A stretch of DNA of 64,000 bases from Sediminispirochaeta sp964394395. Its GTDB lineage: Bacteria; Spirochaetota; Spirochaetia; DSM-16054; Sediminispirochaetaceae. Shown here piece by piece: positions 17,079 to 26,765 of the stretch (the stretch's first letter is position 1; every line of letters begins with the position of its first letter). The stretch covers positions 1 through 64,000 of the forward strand of contig CAYMWV010000001.1 in assembly GCA_964394395.1 (NCBI GenBank), given 5' to 3'. The notes under the pieces were generated by a model. The model did not search any database, was not told where the DNA came from, and saw only the letters and a list, made by a program, of their open reading frames with translations. The translations under genes and the position numbers were made by a program.

Positions 17079-17633
17079 ATGGATACTGTTTTAAAAGATG
17101 CAGAAACCAGAATGAAAAAGAGCATTGCCGCTCTTGAGGATGAGTTTAACACCCTTCGAACCGGCAGGGCTTCAGCAGCACTCTTTGACAAGGTGAAGGT
17201 CGATTACTATGGCCAGCCCACTCCACTTAACCAGGCGGCAACAATTTCGGTTCCTGAAGCAAGACTGGTGGTTATCCAGCCCTGGGACAAGGCTCTTCTC
17301 GGGGAAATTGAAAGGGCCATCCAGAAATCGGAACTTTCGGTCAACCCCAATAATGATGGAAAGGTGATACGGATTAACATCCCCCCCCTTACCGAAGATC
17401 GAAGAAAAGAGCTGGTGAAGGTGGCAAAAAACTATGCAGAACAGTGCAAAGTTGCCATTAGAAATATCCGTCGGGATGCCAACGAGGAACTGAAGAAACT
17501 GCAGAAAGGCGGTGATATCAGTGAAGATGATGAAAAAAGAGGCACCGACGAGGTTCAGAAATTAACCGACAAGTATGTTGATGAGGCAGGGAAGCTACAG
17601 GATCTGAAAGAACAGGAGATCATGGAGGTATAG
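17079..17633 (+). CDS. frr: Ribosome recycling factor
   Basis: Splits post-termination ribosomes together with EF-G. 184 aa, close to the family length of 185. Motifs: LRTGRASAALFDKVKVDYYG near residue 28 and EDRRKELVKVAKNYAEQCKVAIRNIRRDAN near 110. The ATG at 17079 has a GGAGGAA ribosome site. Its stop overlaps the GTG start of uppS by one base. Confidence 0.97.
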   Translation: MDTVLKDAETRMKKSIAALEDEFNTLRTGRASAALFDKVKVDYYGQPTPLNQAATISVPEARLVVIQPWDKALLGEIERAIQKSELSVNPNNDGKVIRINIPPLTEDRRKELVKVAKNYAEQCKVAIRNIRRDANEELKKLQKGGDISEDDEKRGTDEVQKLTDKYVDEAGKLQDLKEQEIMEV

Positions 17634-18349
17634 TGGAAAACCTTCGCCCCCTTCCCTCTCATGTAGCGATTATTATGGATGGCAACGGCCGCTGGGCGGA
17701 GCTTCAGGGAAAGCCCCGCTCTTTCGGTCACAAAAAGGGTATTGATACCGCAAAGACGATCATTTCCGCTGCAATAGAAAAGGGGATTCAGTGGCTCACC
17801 CTCTACGTTTTTTCCACTGAGAACTGGAAACGGCCGGAGAAAGAGGTGAAATTCCTGATGGAGCTTCTCAAACAGTATATGAAAATTGAAGCTCCCTTCT
17901 ATCATAAGAACAAGATACGCCTTCACCACCTGGGAGACCCTGAAGCCCTTCCTGAAGAGGTAAAAAAGGAGATTGTTAAAGCGGGTGAGGCAACAAAGAA
18001 CTACGACATCCTCCATCTGAATCTGGCAATTAACTACGGCGGCAGGGATGAGATAGTGCGGAGTTTCCACCGCTGGCTCACATCGCCTCAACGAAGTGAT
18101 GAGGAGCTGCAGAGAGGACCGGCCATTGAGGAGATCAGCGCCTGTATGGATGTCCCTGAAGCTCCTGCTCCCGATCTTATTATTCGAACCGCCGGGGAAA
18201 GAAGGATGAGTAACTTCCTGCTCTGGGAAAGCGCCTATTCTGAGTACTATTTCAGTAAAACCTTGTGGCCGGATTTTGCTCCTGCCGAATTTATTAATGC
18301 CCTCGAAGATTACAGAAACAGAAAACGAACCTACGGCGGTACTCAATGA
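17633..18349 (+). CDS. uppS: Isoprenyl (undecaprenyl) diphosphate synthase
   Basis: cis-Prenyltransferase making the C55 lipid carrier for cell-wall synthesis from FPP and IPP. Motifs: IMDGNGRWA with the catalytic Asp near residue 16, ENWKRP near 64, NYGGRDEI near 133, and IRTAGERRMSNFLLWESAYSE near 183-205. The GTG start overlaps the frr stop (TAGTG). The 3' end overlaps cdsA by ATGA. Confidence 0.95.
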   Translation: MENLRPLPSHVAIIMDGNGRWAELQGKPRSFGHKKGIDTAKTIISAAIEKGIQWLTLYVFSTENWKRPEKEVKFLMELLKQYMKIEAPFYHKNKIRLHHLGDPEALPEEVKKEIVKAGEATKNYDILHLNLAINYGGRDEIVRSFHRWLTSPQRSDEELQRGPAIEEISACMDVPEAPAPDLIIRTAGERRMSNFLLWESAYSEYYFSKTLWPDFAPAEFINALEDYRNRKRTYGGTQ

Positions 18350-19188
18350 TCAATATTCTCAGGCGAACCATGCTCTTTTTCATTGGTATACCCGCCCTTA
18401 TTGCAGCTATCCTCCTTTTCCCCGAATACAATTCTCCAATATGGATCGCCTGCATCCTGCTGCTCTCTGCAATTGGTACGGTAGAGTCAGCAAAACTCTT
18501 TATCCCCCCGGGGAAGGTAAAACGACAATGGCTCTTCTTTCTTGCAGGACTTATTCTGCCCGGGGCTGAAGCAGCTCATCTTTTTCAGATAACCGGAGAT
18601 ATCCTGCTTCCTCTCTTTCTCTCCCTTATCAGCCTCTCCCTGCTCCCTGCAGCTTTCAATACCCGGAAAGATGGTGTTTTAGCACAAACAAAGAGGCAGC
18701 TGTCAGTTCTGCACCTAATTATCTACCCCGGTCTCTTCATGGCTTTTATGCTGCGAATCATGTCTCTGGAGATGGCACAGCTAAAGATGCTTCTTTTTTT
18801 GACCATAATCTTCAGTAACGACACCTTCGCCTACATCTTCGGTTCTCTTCTGGGAAAACATTTTCACCACCCCTTCTCAGCAAGTCCCAACAAATCGACC
18901 ATCGGTTTTTTGGGTGGCTTTCTTGGGGCTCTCTTCGCCGGCATCATCTTTACTCTGGCACTGCCAAAAGTTCTACCCGGAGTAGATCTTCTTCCCAAGA
19001 TAGTTCTTATCCTGCTCATTGCTCTTTTCGCCAATATTGGCGACCTTGTTGAATCAGCTCTGAAACGAAGCGCTGGGGTAAAGGATTCAGGCACTATCAT
19101 GCCTGGTAGAGGCGGTGTGCTCGATTCTACCGATTCGGTTTTCTTCAGCGCCCCCCTTTACTATTATCTGCTTCTACTTTTTTTCTGA
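18346..19188 (+). CDS. cdsA: Phosphatidate cytidylyltransferase
   Basis: Integral membrane enzyme making CDP-diacylglycerol from phosphatidate and CTP. 280 aa with about seven to eight hydrophobic segments. The C-terminal signature is present but diverged: SALKRSAGVKDSGTIMPGRGGVLDSTDSV near residues 240-265 has Arg where the classic motif has His (PGHGG) and Ser where it has Arg (DR.D). The position in the uppS-cdsA-dxr-rseP string supports the call. Coupled to uppS by ATGA. Confidence 0.9.
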   Translation: MINILRRTMLFFIGIPALIAAILLFPEYNSPIWIACILLLSAIGTVESAKLFIPPGKVKRQWLFFLAGLILPGAEAAHLFQITGDILLPLFLSLISLSLLPAAFNTRKDGVLAQTKRQLSVLHLIIYPGLFMAFMLRIMSLEMAQLKMLLFLTIIFSNDTFAYIFGSLLGKHFHHPFSASPNKSTIGFLGGFLGALFAGIIFTLALPKVLPGVDLLPKIVLILLIALFANIGDLVESALKRSAGVKDSGTIMPGRGGVLDSTDSVFFSAPLYYYLLLLFF

Positions 19189-19201
19189 TTGAGGTTTTTC
19201 C

Positions 19202-20365
19202 ATGACAAAGAAACGAGTAATCATCCTAGGAGGCAGCGGTTCTATAGGCAATGGCGCTCTTGATATTGTGCGCAGCTTACCTGAAAGCTTTACACTGGCA
19301 GCTGTTTCTGCACATACCGCAAAAGAAAAGCTATTTTCCATCATCGAAGAGTTTAAGCCTGAAGCGGCGGCCCTTTCAGGTCTTACAGAACCAGCAGATG
19401 ATGCGTCCCTTCCGGATAGCACAACCCTTTTTATGGGCCCCGGGTCTGTGACGGAGCTGATCAGGGAGGTTGATGCGGACATTGTAGTAAATGGTATCTC
19501 CGGTGCCGCAGGTTTACTTCCCTCCTGGTGCAGCATCATAAGCGGTAAAGATCTCGCCCTGGCCAATAAGGAAACCATTGTAACTGCAGGGCCTATTATG
19601 TTCCAGGAAGCAAAAAAGCGAAAGAGAGCCATCTTGCCGGTTGATTCGGAACACTCTGCCCTCTTCCATCTCCTGGAAAAGCGCTCAATTGATGAGGTTG
19701 AGGAGCTGATCCTTACCGCCAGCGGTGGTCCTTTTTGGAAGAGAGAGCCCCGGGAACTTGCAGAGATCAGCTGGCAGGAGGCGGTGGCCCATCCCACCTG
19801 GGAAATGGGGAAAAAAATCAGCATAGACTCTGCAAGCATGGCAAACAAGGGGCTGGAAGTGATAGAAGCGGTAAGACTCTTTTCTATGCCTCCGGATAAG
19901 GTCAAGGTACTTATTCACCCCCAGAGTATCGTCCACTCTCTCATACGAACCGTTGACGGATCACTCTACGCCCAGATGAGCAAGCCAGACATGCGGGTTC
20001 CGATCCAGAATGCCCTCACCTGGCCCCGGATGCAACCTTGTGAATTTGGCCGTCTTGATCTTGCGGACCACCATCTTGACTTTTATCGTCCCCGGGATGG
20101 GCAGTTTCCCCTTCTCGATCTCGCTTTCGAGGTTGCAGCAGCTTCTGCCTCCTATCCCATCGCCTATAATGCGGCGGATGAAATGGCGGTGGATGCATTC
20201 ATTCATGGTACAATAGGCTATCTTCAGATTCCAGAAATTGTTCAGGAGTGTCTACAGGAAAACTGGACCTCGGAACCCGATACCATTGAAGAGGTGATAG
20301 ATAGTGACCGCAAGGCGAGAGAGCTGTGCAGCTCTCTGATCATGAACAGGAGTGATAGATCATGA
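19202..20365 (+). CDS. dxr: 1-deoxy-D-xylulose 5-phosphate reductoisomerase
   Basis: Converts DXP to MEP with NADPH, the second step of the MEP isoprenoid pathway (dxs is also in the window). 387 aa. NADPH loop GGSGSIG near residue 9, ANKET near 120, the metal and substrate site PVDSEHSALFHLL near 146, ASGGPF near 178, and HPTWEMGKKISIDSASMANKGLE near 196-218. The last bases overlap rseP (ATGA). Confidence 0.96.
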   Translation: MTKKRVIILGGSGSIGNGALDIVRSLPESFTLAAVSAHTAKEKLFSIIEEFKPEAAALSGLTEPADDASLPDSTTLFMGPGSVTELIREVDADIVVNGISGAAGLLPSWCSIISGKDLALANKETIVTAGPIMFQEAKKRKRAILPVDSEHSALFHLLEKRSIDEVEELILTASGGPFWKREPRELAEISWQEAVAHPTWEMGKKISIDSASMANKGLEVIEAVRLFSMPPDKVKVLIHPQSIVHSLIRTVDGSLYAQMSKPDMRVPIQNALTWPRMQPCEFGRLDLADHHLDFYRPRDGQFPLLDLAFEVAAASASYPIAYNAADEMAVDAFIHGTIGYLQIPEIVQECLQENWTSEPDTIEEVIDSDRKARELCSSLIMNRSDRS

Positions 20366-21726
20366 TATCAGTGTTATTGGGATTATTTGGACTGGGCTTG
20401 GTGGTCTTTGTTCATGAGGCGGGCCATTTTCTCTCCGCAAAGGCTTCTGGAATAGAGGTTGAAGCCTTTTCCATCGGATGGGGACGGGCAGTGCTGAAAA
20501 AGCAGATCGGAAATACTGAATACAGATTAGGGATTCTTCCTATCGGCGGCTACTGCAAAATGAAGGGAGAAGAGCTTTTCAGGAAGGCTCTGGCTGAAAA
20601 GGCGGAAACCATAGAAGCAGAAAAGGGCTCTCTTTTCGCCGCTCACCCTCTTAAACGTATTGCTACCTATGCTGCAGGACCTTTTGCGAATCTCCTCTTC
20701 GCTATTCTTGTTCTTTCTATCCTGTGGTATATAGGCTTCACCATCCACACATTCGATAATAGGATTGTTCTCCTCTCCGACTATCCTGAGCTCTTTGACG
20801 AAGGAGAAAACCCTGCCGACCGCGCAGGTCTTGAAAGCGGTGACCGTATTATCGGATTCAACGGAAACACGATAAGCCACTACACTGACCTTCAGGAAGC
20901 AGTGGCATCCAGGGCGGGCTCAAGCAGCAAGATCACCCTCTTACGGGAGGGCAAAGAGATTACCCTTACCATAGAGCCGGAACTGGACAAACAACGGGGT
21001 ATTGGAAAGATCGGGGTCTCTGCCTGGATTGAACCGGTGATTGCCGAGATCGCCCCCAATTCTGCTGCGGCCCTGGCGGGTCTAAAAAAAGGTGACCGTA
21101 TTAGCCTCGCCTCGGGGGTAAAGATAGATCATTACCTTGATCTCCTCTCGATTCTTGAGAAAGAGGGAGGGAAGATTGAGATCAGTTATATGCGGGATTC
21201 TCTCCGGCAGGAAACTGTCCTCATCCCCAGCTGGGACGATGAAGGCAATCCAATTACCGGAATCTCCTTTGGGGGGAAGAGGGTACGCTCTCCGGAGCTA
21301 TCCCTCCCCGGTGCAGTTGGCAAGGGAGCAGGAGAGACGTTCTCTACATTATTCCTGACCGTCAAGGGACTTGCATCTCTCTTTTCCGGGGTAGATGCCC
21401 GGGAAACGGTATCAGGACCAATCCGGATCACCTATCTGGTTGGAGAGGTGGCAAGTAGAAGCTTCCAGGAGGGGATTGGCACCGGTATCTCGACCCTGTT
21501 TCGCTTTATCGCACTTATCAGTGTCGCCCTCTGTTTTGGTAATCTGCTCCCCATACCTGCCCTCGATGGAGGTCTCATCCTCCTTTCCCTGGTCGAAATG
21601 GTTAAGGGATCTCAGGTTTCGCCCAGAACCTTTTACCGATACCAGACTATTGGTTTTTTCATTATCCTTGGTATACTGATACTTACCACCTTTGGTGATA
21701 TAAGCTATTTGATGAGAGGAGTATAA
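20362..21726 (+). CDS. rseP: RIP metalloprotease RseP (site-2 protease)
   Basis: Intramembrane zinc protease, 454 aa, expected to process membrane-anchored regulators or signal-peptide remnants. The HEAGH metal site is in the first membrane segment (residues 18-22). Two PDZ-like domains occupy about 125-300. The second metal ligand motif PIPALDGG is near residue 400, followed by the last membrane helices. The ATG overlaps the dxr stop. The anti-sigma substrate is not identifiable in the window. Confidence 0.94.
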   Translation: MISVLLGLFGLGLVVFVHEAGHFLSAKASGIEVEAFSIGWGRAVLKKQIGNTEYRLGILPIGGYCKMKGEELFRKALAEKAETIEAEKGSLFAAHPLKRIATYAAGPFANLLFAILVLSILWYIGFTIHTFDNRIVLLSDYPELFDEGENPADRAGLESGDRIIGFNGNTISHYTDLQEAVASRAGSSSKITLLREGKEITLTIEPELDKQRGIGKIGVSAWIEPVIAEIAPNSAAALAGLKKGDRISLASGVKIDHYLDLLSILEKEGGKIEISYMRDSLRQETVLIPSWDDEGNPITGISFGGKRVRSPELSLPGAVGKGAGETFSTLFLTVKGLASLFSGVDARETVSGPIRITYLVGEVASRSFQEGIGTGISTLFRFIALISVALCFGNLLPIPALDGGLILLSLVEMVKGSQVSPRTFYRYQTIGFFIILGILILTTFGDISYLMRGV

Positions 21727-21727
21727 G

Positions 21728-22381
21728 ATGGCGAAACAACAGATACATTGCCCCTGCGATGAGGATTTTGCGATTGACATACCGGATACCTTCCTTTTTT
21801 CCGAAGATCCACAATTGCTCCCCTCCTTTCGCAAGGGAGATTTTCTCCTTGTTGATTGTCCCCGGTGCGGAATGGTGATAGAAACCGAATTCCCCTTCAC
21901 CATCCGGGGCATTTCCCAAATGAGTAAGAAAAATGTAGCATATGATACGATCCGCTTCTTGCCAGAATTGGAGCGAAACCGCTTTCTTTCGGGGAAAATC
22001 ACCGTTTCCGAAGATCGTCTGGTGATAGGCAGGGATGAACTGATGGAAAAGATGGCCATAATAGAAGAGGAAGTGGATGACCGGATTGTAGAATTGATCA
22101 AGTTTCTCCTTCTGGAAAAAGTTGATCGGAAAGATTCTGAAGATAGTGATTCTGAAAATGGTGAAACTATTGCTATTTCCTTTAAAGGAAAGGATGAATC
22201 CGGATCAATGGAGTTTCATGTTTCTGGTCTACGCTCTGAAGAGACAGCCATGTTAAAAGCACCTGCATCACTCTATAAGAAAGCGGAAGAAGATTTGGAA
22301 GAGCGATTGAAAGAGAACCCCTTTCGTGAAATACTTGAAGAGCCATATGTTTCGGTAAACAAGATTAATCTGGAGGTTTGA
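21728..22381 (+). CDS. CpXC-domain protein
   Basis: A 217-aa soluble protein with two Cys pairs, CPC at residues 8-10 and CPRC near 44-47, matching the CpXC domain pattern of a small zinc-ribbon-like family of unknown function. The C-terminal half is acidic and probably alpha/beta. It starts 1 nt after rseP and is followed directly by the WD40 protein, so it is transcribed with the membrane-protease operon. Function unknown. Confidence 0.65.
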   Translation: MAKQQIHCPCDEDFAIDIPDTFLFSEDPQLLPSFRKGDFLLVDCPRCGMVIETEFPFTIRGISQMSKKNVAYDTIRFLPELERNRFLSGKITVSEDRLVIGRDELMEKMAIIEEEVDDRIVELIKFLLLEKVDRKDSEDSDSENGETIAISFKGKDESGSMEFHVSGLRSEETAMLKAPASLYKKAEEDLEERLKENPFREILEEPYVSVNKINLEV

Positions 22382-22382
22382 T

Positions 22383-24395
22383 GTGACTCTCAGACGCTTT
22401 GCTGCCCTTATCTTGCTAAGTATCCTCTTCTCTCCTGTTACCCTATTTAGTAATACTATAACGGTGCGAAGTAGTCACAGTGCAGGTATCAGTTCCATGC
22501 TCCAGAGGGTAGAAGATAATATCCTGGCCACCGCCTCAACAGATGGTTCAGTTAAAATCTGGGATACCAGGGGAGGTCACCTCCTTTCATCTATTCAGGC
22601 AGGCCATCTGGGGATACCGCTTTTGGCTATCCATCCCACCCTTCCCCGGATTGCTCTTATCACCACCGATGGAATAAACACCTTCAGACTTGACCTCTGG
22701 GATTGGGAAACCAGAAGAAAGATCTTTTCTAAACGGATTGAAGAAGTACCCCTCTTCCTTTGTTTCAGCCCCCAGGGTTCCTTCATCGTTTACGGTAAAA
22801 CCGATTGGGACAGTCTCCGTTTCATTGATGGAAGCCAGGGTTTTGAAAAAGAGATGATTGAAACCCCCTTTGGAATCGTCTCTTCCGTTTTTATAAGCTC
22901 TTCGGAAAATACACTTCTCTCCTACAGCCCTTCTGGCACACTCCGCTATCACGATTTGACTACCGGTAAGTCCAAGACAAATCCGATAAAAACCAGAAGG
23001 GATCTTACCGATATCGCATTTTCCAACGATGGGCTGGTTCTTTTCGGTAGAGAAAACGAAACTATCTACGCTGTCAACCTGATAAACGGATCGGTCCTGG
23101 CAAGCATCACCATTGAGGGCTTGGTAAACTTTGACATGGCCAGTGATTCCACTAATCTGGCGCTTCTTTTTGACCGCCCCTCTGGAAGGAGTGTGGAGAT
23201 CTACCGATATACCAAAGGGTCAGGCAACAGGACGAGTCAATTCAAAAAACGGGAACTTCCAGTGAGTTTGGGACCCTATTCCCCAAAAGAGATAGCTTTT
23301 CATGATACGGTTATCTATTCCGGAGATGAATCGGGTAACATTGTTATCCACCAACTCTTTTCCGGAGAAAGCCTCCTCTTCGCCCGGCCAATGGTCGCCC
23401 GTATCCATGATATTGACGCCTCCAATGAGGGATTACTTATCACCACCGAATCTGGAAAACTGGTGCTTCTCCAATCTGATCTCTTCTCCACCTCTTCTAT
23501 TCCACCGGAGAGTTTTGCCACAAAAAGTTTCGATTCTCCCTTTTCCGGCCGAAGCGGTGCTATTACCCTGAAGAATGGAGGCTTCCTGCTTTTCTCAACC
23601 GATTCTAATGGGGAAGGTATTGTTAGATTAGATCCCCATCTTGGTACCTTCACCCGGGTTGGGGAGGTTTCAGGTTCGATCATTGAAGCAAAACATTACG
23701 GCGAAGAGGATAATATTCTCCTTTTAAGCAGTTCTGGAGAAGTTAACCTCTTTACCAACGGAGGCAGGAAAATGGCCTCCCAAAGCTCATTTGGTATCCG
23801 GTCTGCTTCGGTCCGGAACGATGGAGATATCATCGCAGGAAAGGGCAACAGCGGTACCCTATCATCATCCTTGTTGAAAATCGATGCAAGAACCGGTGAA
23901 ACTGTCGCCCTGGAAAGCGAAGAGCTGCTCATCTTTCGCACAACCTACAATAATGTAAGCAGAACCCTCTATACCCTTGGTTACCAGAGCCATCGGGGAC
24001 AGCTTAGAACCATATTAAAGAGCAGGTCTGGAACAGATATGGATCGGGAATCTGTTCTGCTCACTTTCCCAGGAGAAGATCCTGATGGTTCTTTTATCAC
24101 CAGTGGAAATGATACAACCCTGTACACATCCCTCGGTTATAGCGGTGTATCAATACTTGCATGGGATGGGTTTACTCCTCTGGAAAGGGTAGAACACATT
24201 CCAAGGAAGCTGGAACTGCATAACAATCTTCTCTTCTCCTTAAACAGGGATTCTTCCATATCAATCTGGTCCACAGATAATGGGAATAACCTGTGTACCA
24301 TCTATATCTTTGATGATGATAATTGGGCAGTAGTGTTCACCAGCGGCGAGACATTCTCATCACCGGAGGCGGAAGAACTTCTCTTTTCGCATTAA
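22383..24395 (+). CDS. Exported WD40-like beta-propeller protein
   Basis: A 670-aa protein with a signal peptide (residues 1-22, ending VTLFS). Repeated WD-like blades are visible; the clearest is HSAGISSMLQRVEDN...STDGSVKIWDTRGG near residues 33-68, with others through to the C-terminal SLNRDSSISIWSTDNGN. It starts at GTG 22383, overlapping the CpXC stop region. No catalytic motif is seen; a protein-binding scaffold outside the inner membrane is inferred. It converges on the ComFB-like gene with only 6 nt between stops. Confidence 0.75.
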   Translation: MTLRRFAALILLSILFSPVTLFSNTITVRSSHSAGISSMLQRVEDNILATASTDGSVKIWDTRGGHLLSSIQAGHLGIPLLAIHPTLPRIALITTDGINTFRLDLWDWETRRKIFSKRIEEVPLFLCFSPQGSFIVYGKTDWDSLRFIDGSQGFEKEMIETPFGIVSSVFISSSENTLLSYSPSGTLRYHDLTTGKSKTNPIKTRRDLTDIAFSNDGLVLFGRENETIYAVNLINGSVLASITIEGLVNFDMASDSTNLALLFDRPSGRSVEIYRYTKGSGNRTSQFKKRELPVSLGPYSPKEIAFHDTVIYSGDESGNIVIHQLFSGESLLFARPMVARIHDIDASNEGLLITTESGKLVLLQSDLFSTSSIPPESFATKSFDSPFSGRSGAITLKNGGFLLFSTDSNGEGIVRLDPHLGTFTRVGEVSGSIIEAKHYGEEDNILLLSSSGEVNLFTNGGRKMASQSSFGIRSASVRNDGDIIAGKGNSGTLSSSLLKIDARTGETVALESEELLIFRTTYNNVSRTLYTLGYQSHRGQLRTILKSRSGTDMDRESVLLTFPGEDPDGSFITSGNDTTLYTSLGYSGVSILAWDGFTPLERVEHIPRKLELHNNLLFSLNRDSSISIWSTDNGNNLCTIYIFDDDNWAVVFTSGETFSSPEAEELLFSH

Positions 24396-24401
24396 CTGAG
24401 G

Positions 24402-24698
24402 CTAATCATGAGACGGATTGGAGGATATTTTTCGAATAGCCTCAATTACCGTTTTCTCCACGTCCCTGGCGTAATCGGTATCGTCAATATTGTGGGCATA
24501 TAAGGTACCCATCAGAGAGACACGATATAAGGGTCGTGTATTGTTAAGGGCGTATGCCGCCATATCGAGTACACAATCCTGGCATTTACACACTTCTTGA
24601 AACGCTTCATTCTGGAGATGTTCTTCCAGTTTCTCCAGCACAACCCGTTCTGCTTCATTAGTTAAAAACTCAAAATTGTATCTCTCTTTAAGTCCCAT
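24402..24698 (-). CDS. ComFB-family protein
   Basis: A 98-aa protein with the ComFB pattern: Cys-rich VCKCQDCVLDMAAYALNN near residue 37, followed by P.Y and a short helical tail. Bacillus ComFB lies in the late competence operon and cyanobacterial homologues bind cyclic dinucleotides; neither role is demonstrated here. It has its own good promoter and an AGGAG ribosome site, and no com genes are nearby. Confidence 0.75.
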   Translation of the reverse strand: MGLKERYNFEFLTNEAERVVLEKLEEHLQNEAFQEVCKCQDCVLDMAAYALNNTRPLYRVSLMGTLYAHNIDDTDYARDVEKTVIEAIRKISSNPSHD

Positions 24699-24726
24699 GG
24701 TGTTCTCCTGTCACGCAGTTGTTACT

Positions 24727-24755
24727 ATTGTAATCTTCAGCATCGCCTGCGTCAA
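24727..24755 (-). promoter_or_regulatory. Sigma-70-like promoter of the ComFB-like gene
   Basis: Minus strand TTGACG (24750-24755), 17 nt, TACAAT (24727-24732), giving a leader of about 20 nt with an AGGAG site before ATG 24698. Confidence 0.7.
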
Positions 24756-24758
24756 TCT

Positions 24759-26099
24759 TTACCTGCCCTTTCCACTGTGTGATTCGAATTTTGTATATTT
24801 TTTAACAAATGCAATGTTAATGGTGCCCACCGGGCCGTTTCTCTGTTTTGCAACAATGAGCTCTGTTTTTACACTTCCGCTATCTTCACCATTGTCGTTG
24901 GTACTCTCTCGTTCCCGATGAAGGAACATCACCACATCTGCATCCTGCTCAATAGATCCCGATTCCCTGATATCTGCAAGACTGGGAGCTTTCCCTTCCG
25001 ATTGTCTTCCAACCTGGGAAAGAGAGATGACAGGAATGTCAAGCTCCCGGGCCAGAGATTTCAAGGATCGCGATATTTCGGATACCTGCTCATGCCTTGG
25101 AATATTGTTTTTGTTTTCCGGTTCGATCAGGGTTATATAGTCAATAAAGAGGGCTTCAATACCTTCCTTACTGCGCATTCTTCTTGCCTGAGCCCGTAGA
25201 TCAAGCAGTTTAATATTTGGTGTATCATCTATGTACAGCGGAGCCTCATAGATTCTACCTGCGGCTTCGGTAAGGTTATGAAAATCTGAAGGCCGTAAAA
25301 AACCGTTTCGCAGATTCTGTGAATCAATCCTGGCTTCACTAGCCACAAGACGTTGCATCAAGGCCTGGGAGGACATCTCCAGGGTAAAAAAACCTACCGG
25401 AATATGCTTTTTTATGCTCATGTTAGCAGCCACAGTGAGAGCAAAAGCGGTCTTTCCTACTGAAGGTCTGGCACCAATAACAACGAATTCTGCCTTCTGA
25501 AAACCACTGGTCATGGAGTCAAGATCGGGGAAACCGCTGGGGACACCGGTATAGCTCTCCTTGGTGTGATAAAGCCTTTCAATAGCGGCTATTGTTTCAT
25601 TTATTATTTCGTTGGCACCCCGGTAGCTGCCGCTTTGCTGATTATCAGTAATCTCAAATATTTTTCGCTCAGCCTCTTCGACCAACTCCCGACTTTCGAT
25701 CGTTTCATTGAAACAGTTTGCTGTTAATTCCGACGATATCTTTAACAAGCTTCTTCGTATACTTTCTGCTTTAACGATTTTAGCGTAATATTCCACGTTA
25801 GCGCTGGTAGGCACAACAGAGGTGAGGGTCGAAATGTAGGCGGGCCCTCCCCCCGATTCCAGAGTACCTTTGCTTCTCAGGTCATCGGTCAGGGTAATCA
25901 GATCAAGTTCCCGGCCTTGATTAAAGAGATCAAGTATTCCTGTATAGATTAGCTGGTTTCTGCCAGAATAAAAATCCCCCGGCCTTAGATGCCGGAGGAC
26001 GGTAGAGACAGCTTCCTGATCAAGGAGCATTGCCCCCAGAGTAGCCGCTTCCGCCTCACTATTATGAGGCGGAACTCTATCTTTGAGGGATGTATTCAT
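24759..26099 (-). CDS. dnaB: Replicative DNA helicase DnaB
   Basis: Hexameric 5'-3' replication helicase, 446 aa. The N-terminal domain (about residues 8-105) begins PPHNSEAEAATLGAMLLD. The RecA-like C-terminal domain has Walker A ARPSVGKTAFAL near 209, the Walker B-type EALFIDYITLIEP near 313, and ISLSQVGRQSEGK with the ADIRESGSIEQDAD segment near 360-390. It is the last gene of the rpsF cluster, 2 nt after rplI. Confidence 0.97.
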   Translation of the reverse strand: MNTSLKDRVPPHNSEAEAATLGAMLLDQEAVSTVLRHLRPGDFYSGRNQLIYTGILDLFNQGRELDLITLTDDLRSKGTLESGGGPAYISTLTSVVPTSANVEYYAKIVKAESIRRSLLKISSELTANCFNETIESRELVEEAERKIFEITDNQQSGSYRGANEIINETIAAIERLYHTKESYTGVPSGFPDLDSMTSGFQKAEFVVIGARPSVGKTAFALTVAANMSIKKHIPVGFFTLEMSSQALMQRLVASEARIDSQNLRNGFLRPSDFHNLTEAAGRIYEAPLYIDDTPNIKLLDLRAQARRMRSKEGIEALFIDYITLIEPENKNNIPRHEQVSEISRSLKSLARELDIPVISLSQVGRQSEGKAPSLADIRESGSIEQDADVVMFLHRERESTNDNGEDSGSVKTELIVAKQRNGPVGTINIAFVKKYTKFESHSGKGR

Positions 26100-26101
26100 G
26101 G

Positions 26102-26749
26102 CTACTCTTTGCTTTCTTCTACTTCGCCGGAAACAGCTTCCTCCGGTTCTTCGACCCTCTCTTCCTCTTCTTCTATCTCTTCTTCTATCTCTTCTTCAGT
26201 TTCTTCTTCAGTTTCTTCTTCAACTTTGCTTTCAGCCTTTACTTCTTCAACAGCTTTCTGCATCTCCGCTTCCTGTTCTTTTCTAGCTTCAGCTTTTTCG
26301 TCCAGAACAATCAGCTTCACATCCGCCAGTTCGCTTTCGTAGAGCTTTACCTTAACGGTATATTCACCCACCATCTTTATGGCGCTGCTGGGCACATCCA
26401 CCTTTTTCTTCTCAACCTGAATTCCCATCTTCTTCAATTCTTCCACAACCATGGTATTGGTCACAGAACCAAACAGTTTACCGGAATCACCGGCGGTCAT
26501 CTTGATAACAATTTCCGCCCCTTCCAGCTGCTCTTTCAAGCCCAAAGCGTGTTTACGCTTTTCTTCTTTCCTCTTTGCTATGGCCTCTCGGCGGCTTTCA
26601 AAAACCGCAATATTTTCCCTGTTATAGGGAACAGCGAGGGCCTTGGGGATGAGAAAATTCCGGGCATAGCCCCGGGCTACTTCACAGATATCCCCTTCTT
26701 CACCCAAATTATACACATCCTGGCTGAGTATTACCTTTGTTCCACTCAT
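26102..26749 (-). CDS. rplI: 50S ribosomal protein L9 with acidic C-terminal tail
   Basis: Ribosomal protein bL9. The first 148 residues are standard (VILSQDVYNLGEEGDICEVARGYARNFLIPK; connecting helix; C-domain with KLFGSVT). Residues about 150-215 are an added tail almost entirely Glu with Lys, Val and Thr (EEETEEE and EEEIEEE type runs), making 215 aa against about 150 in typical L9. The ATG at 26749 has a GGAGA site. Confidence 0.95.
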   Translation of the reverse strand: MSGTKVILSQDVYNLGEEGDICEVARGYARNFLIPKALAVPYNRENIAVFESRREAIAKRKEEKRKHALGLKEQLEGAEIVIKMTAGDSGKLFGSVTNTMVVEELKKMGIQVEKKKVDVPSSAIKMVGEYTVKVKLYESELADVKLIVLDEKAEARKEQEAEMQKAVEEVKAESKVEEETEEETEEEIEEEIEEEEERVEEPEEAVSGEVEESKE

Positions 26750-26765
26750 ATCATCTTCTCCTTAA

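Noticed and set aside
19174..19905. Minus-strand frame (243 aa) opposite dxr
   Set aside because: Shadow of a well-conserved gene, Ser-rich and without motifs.
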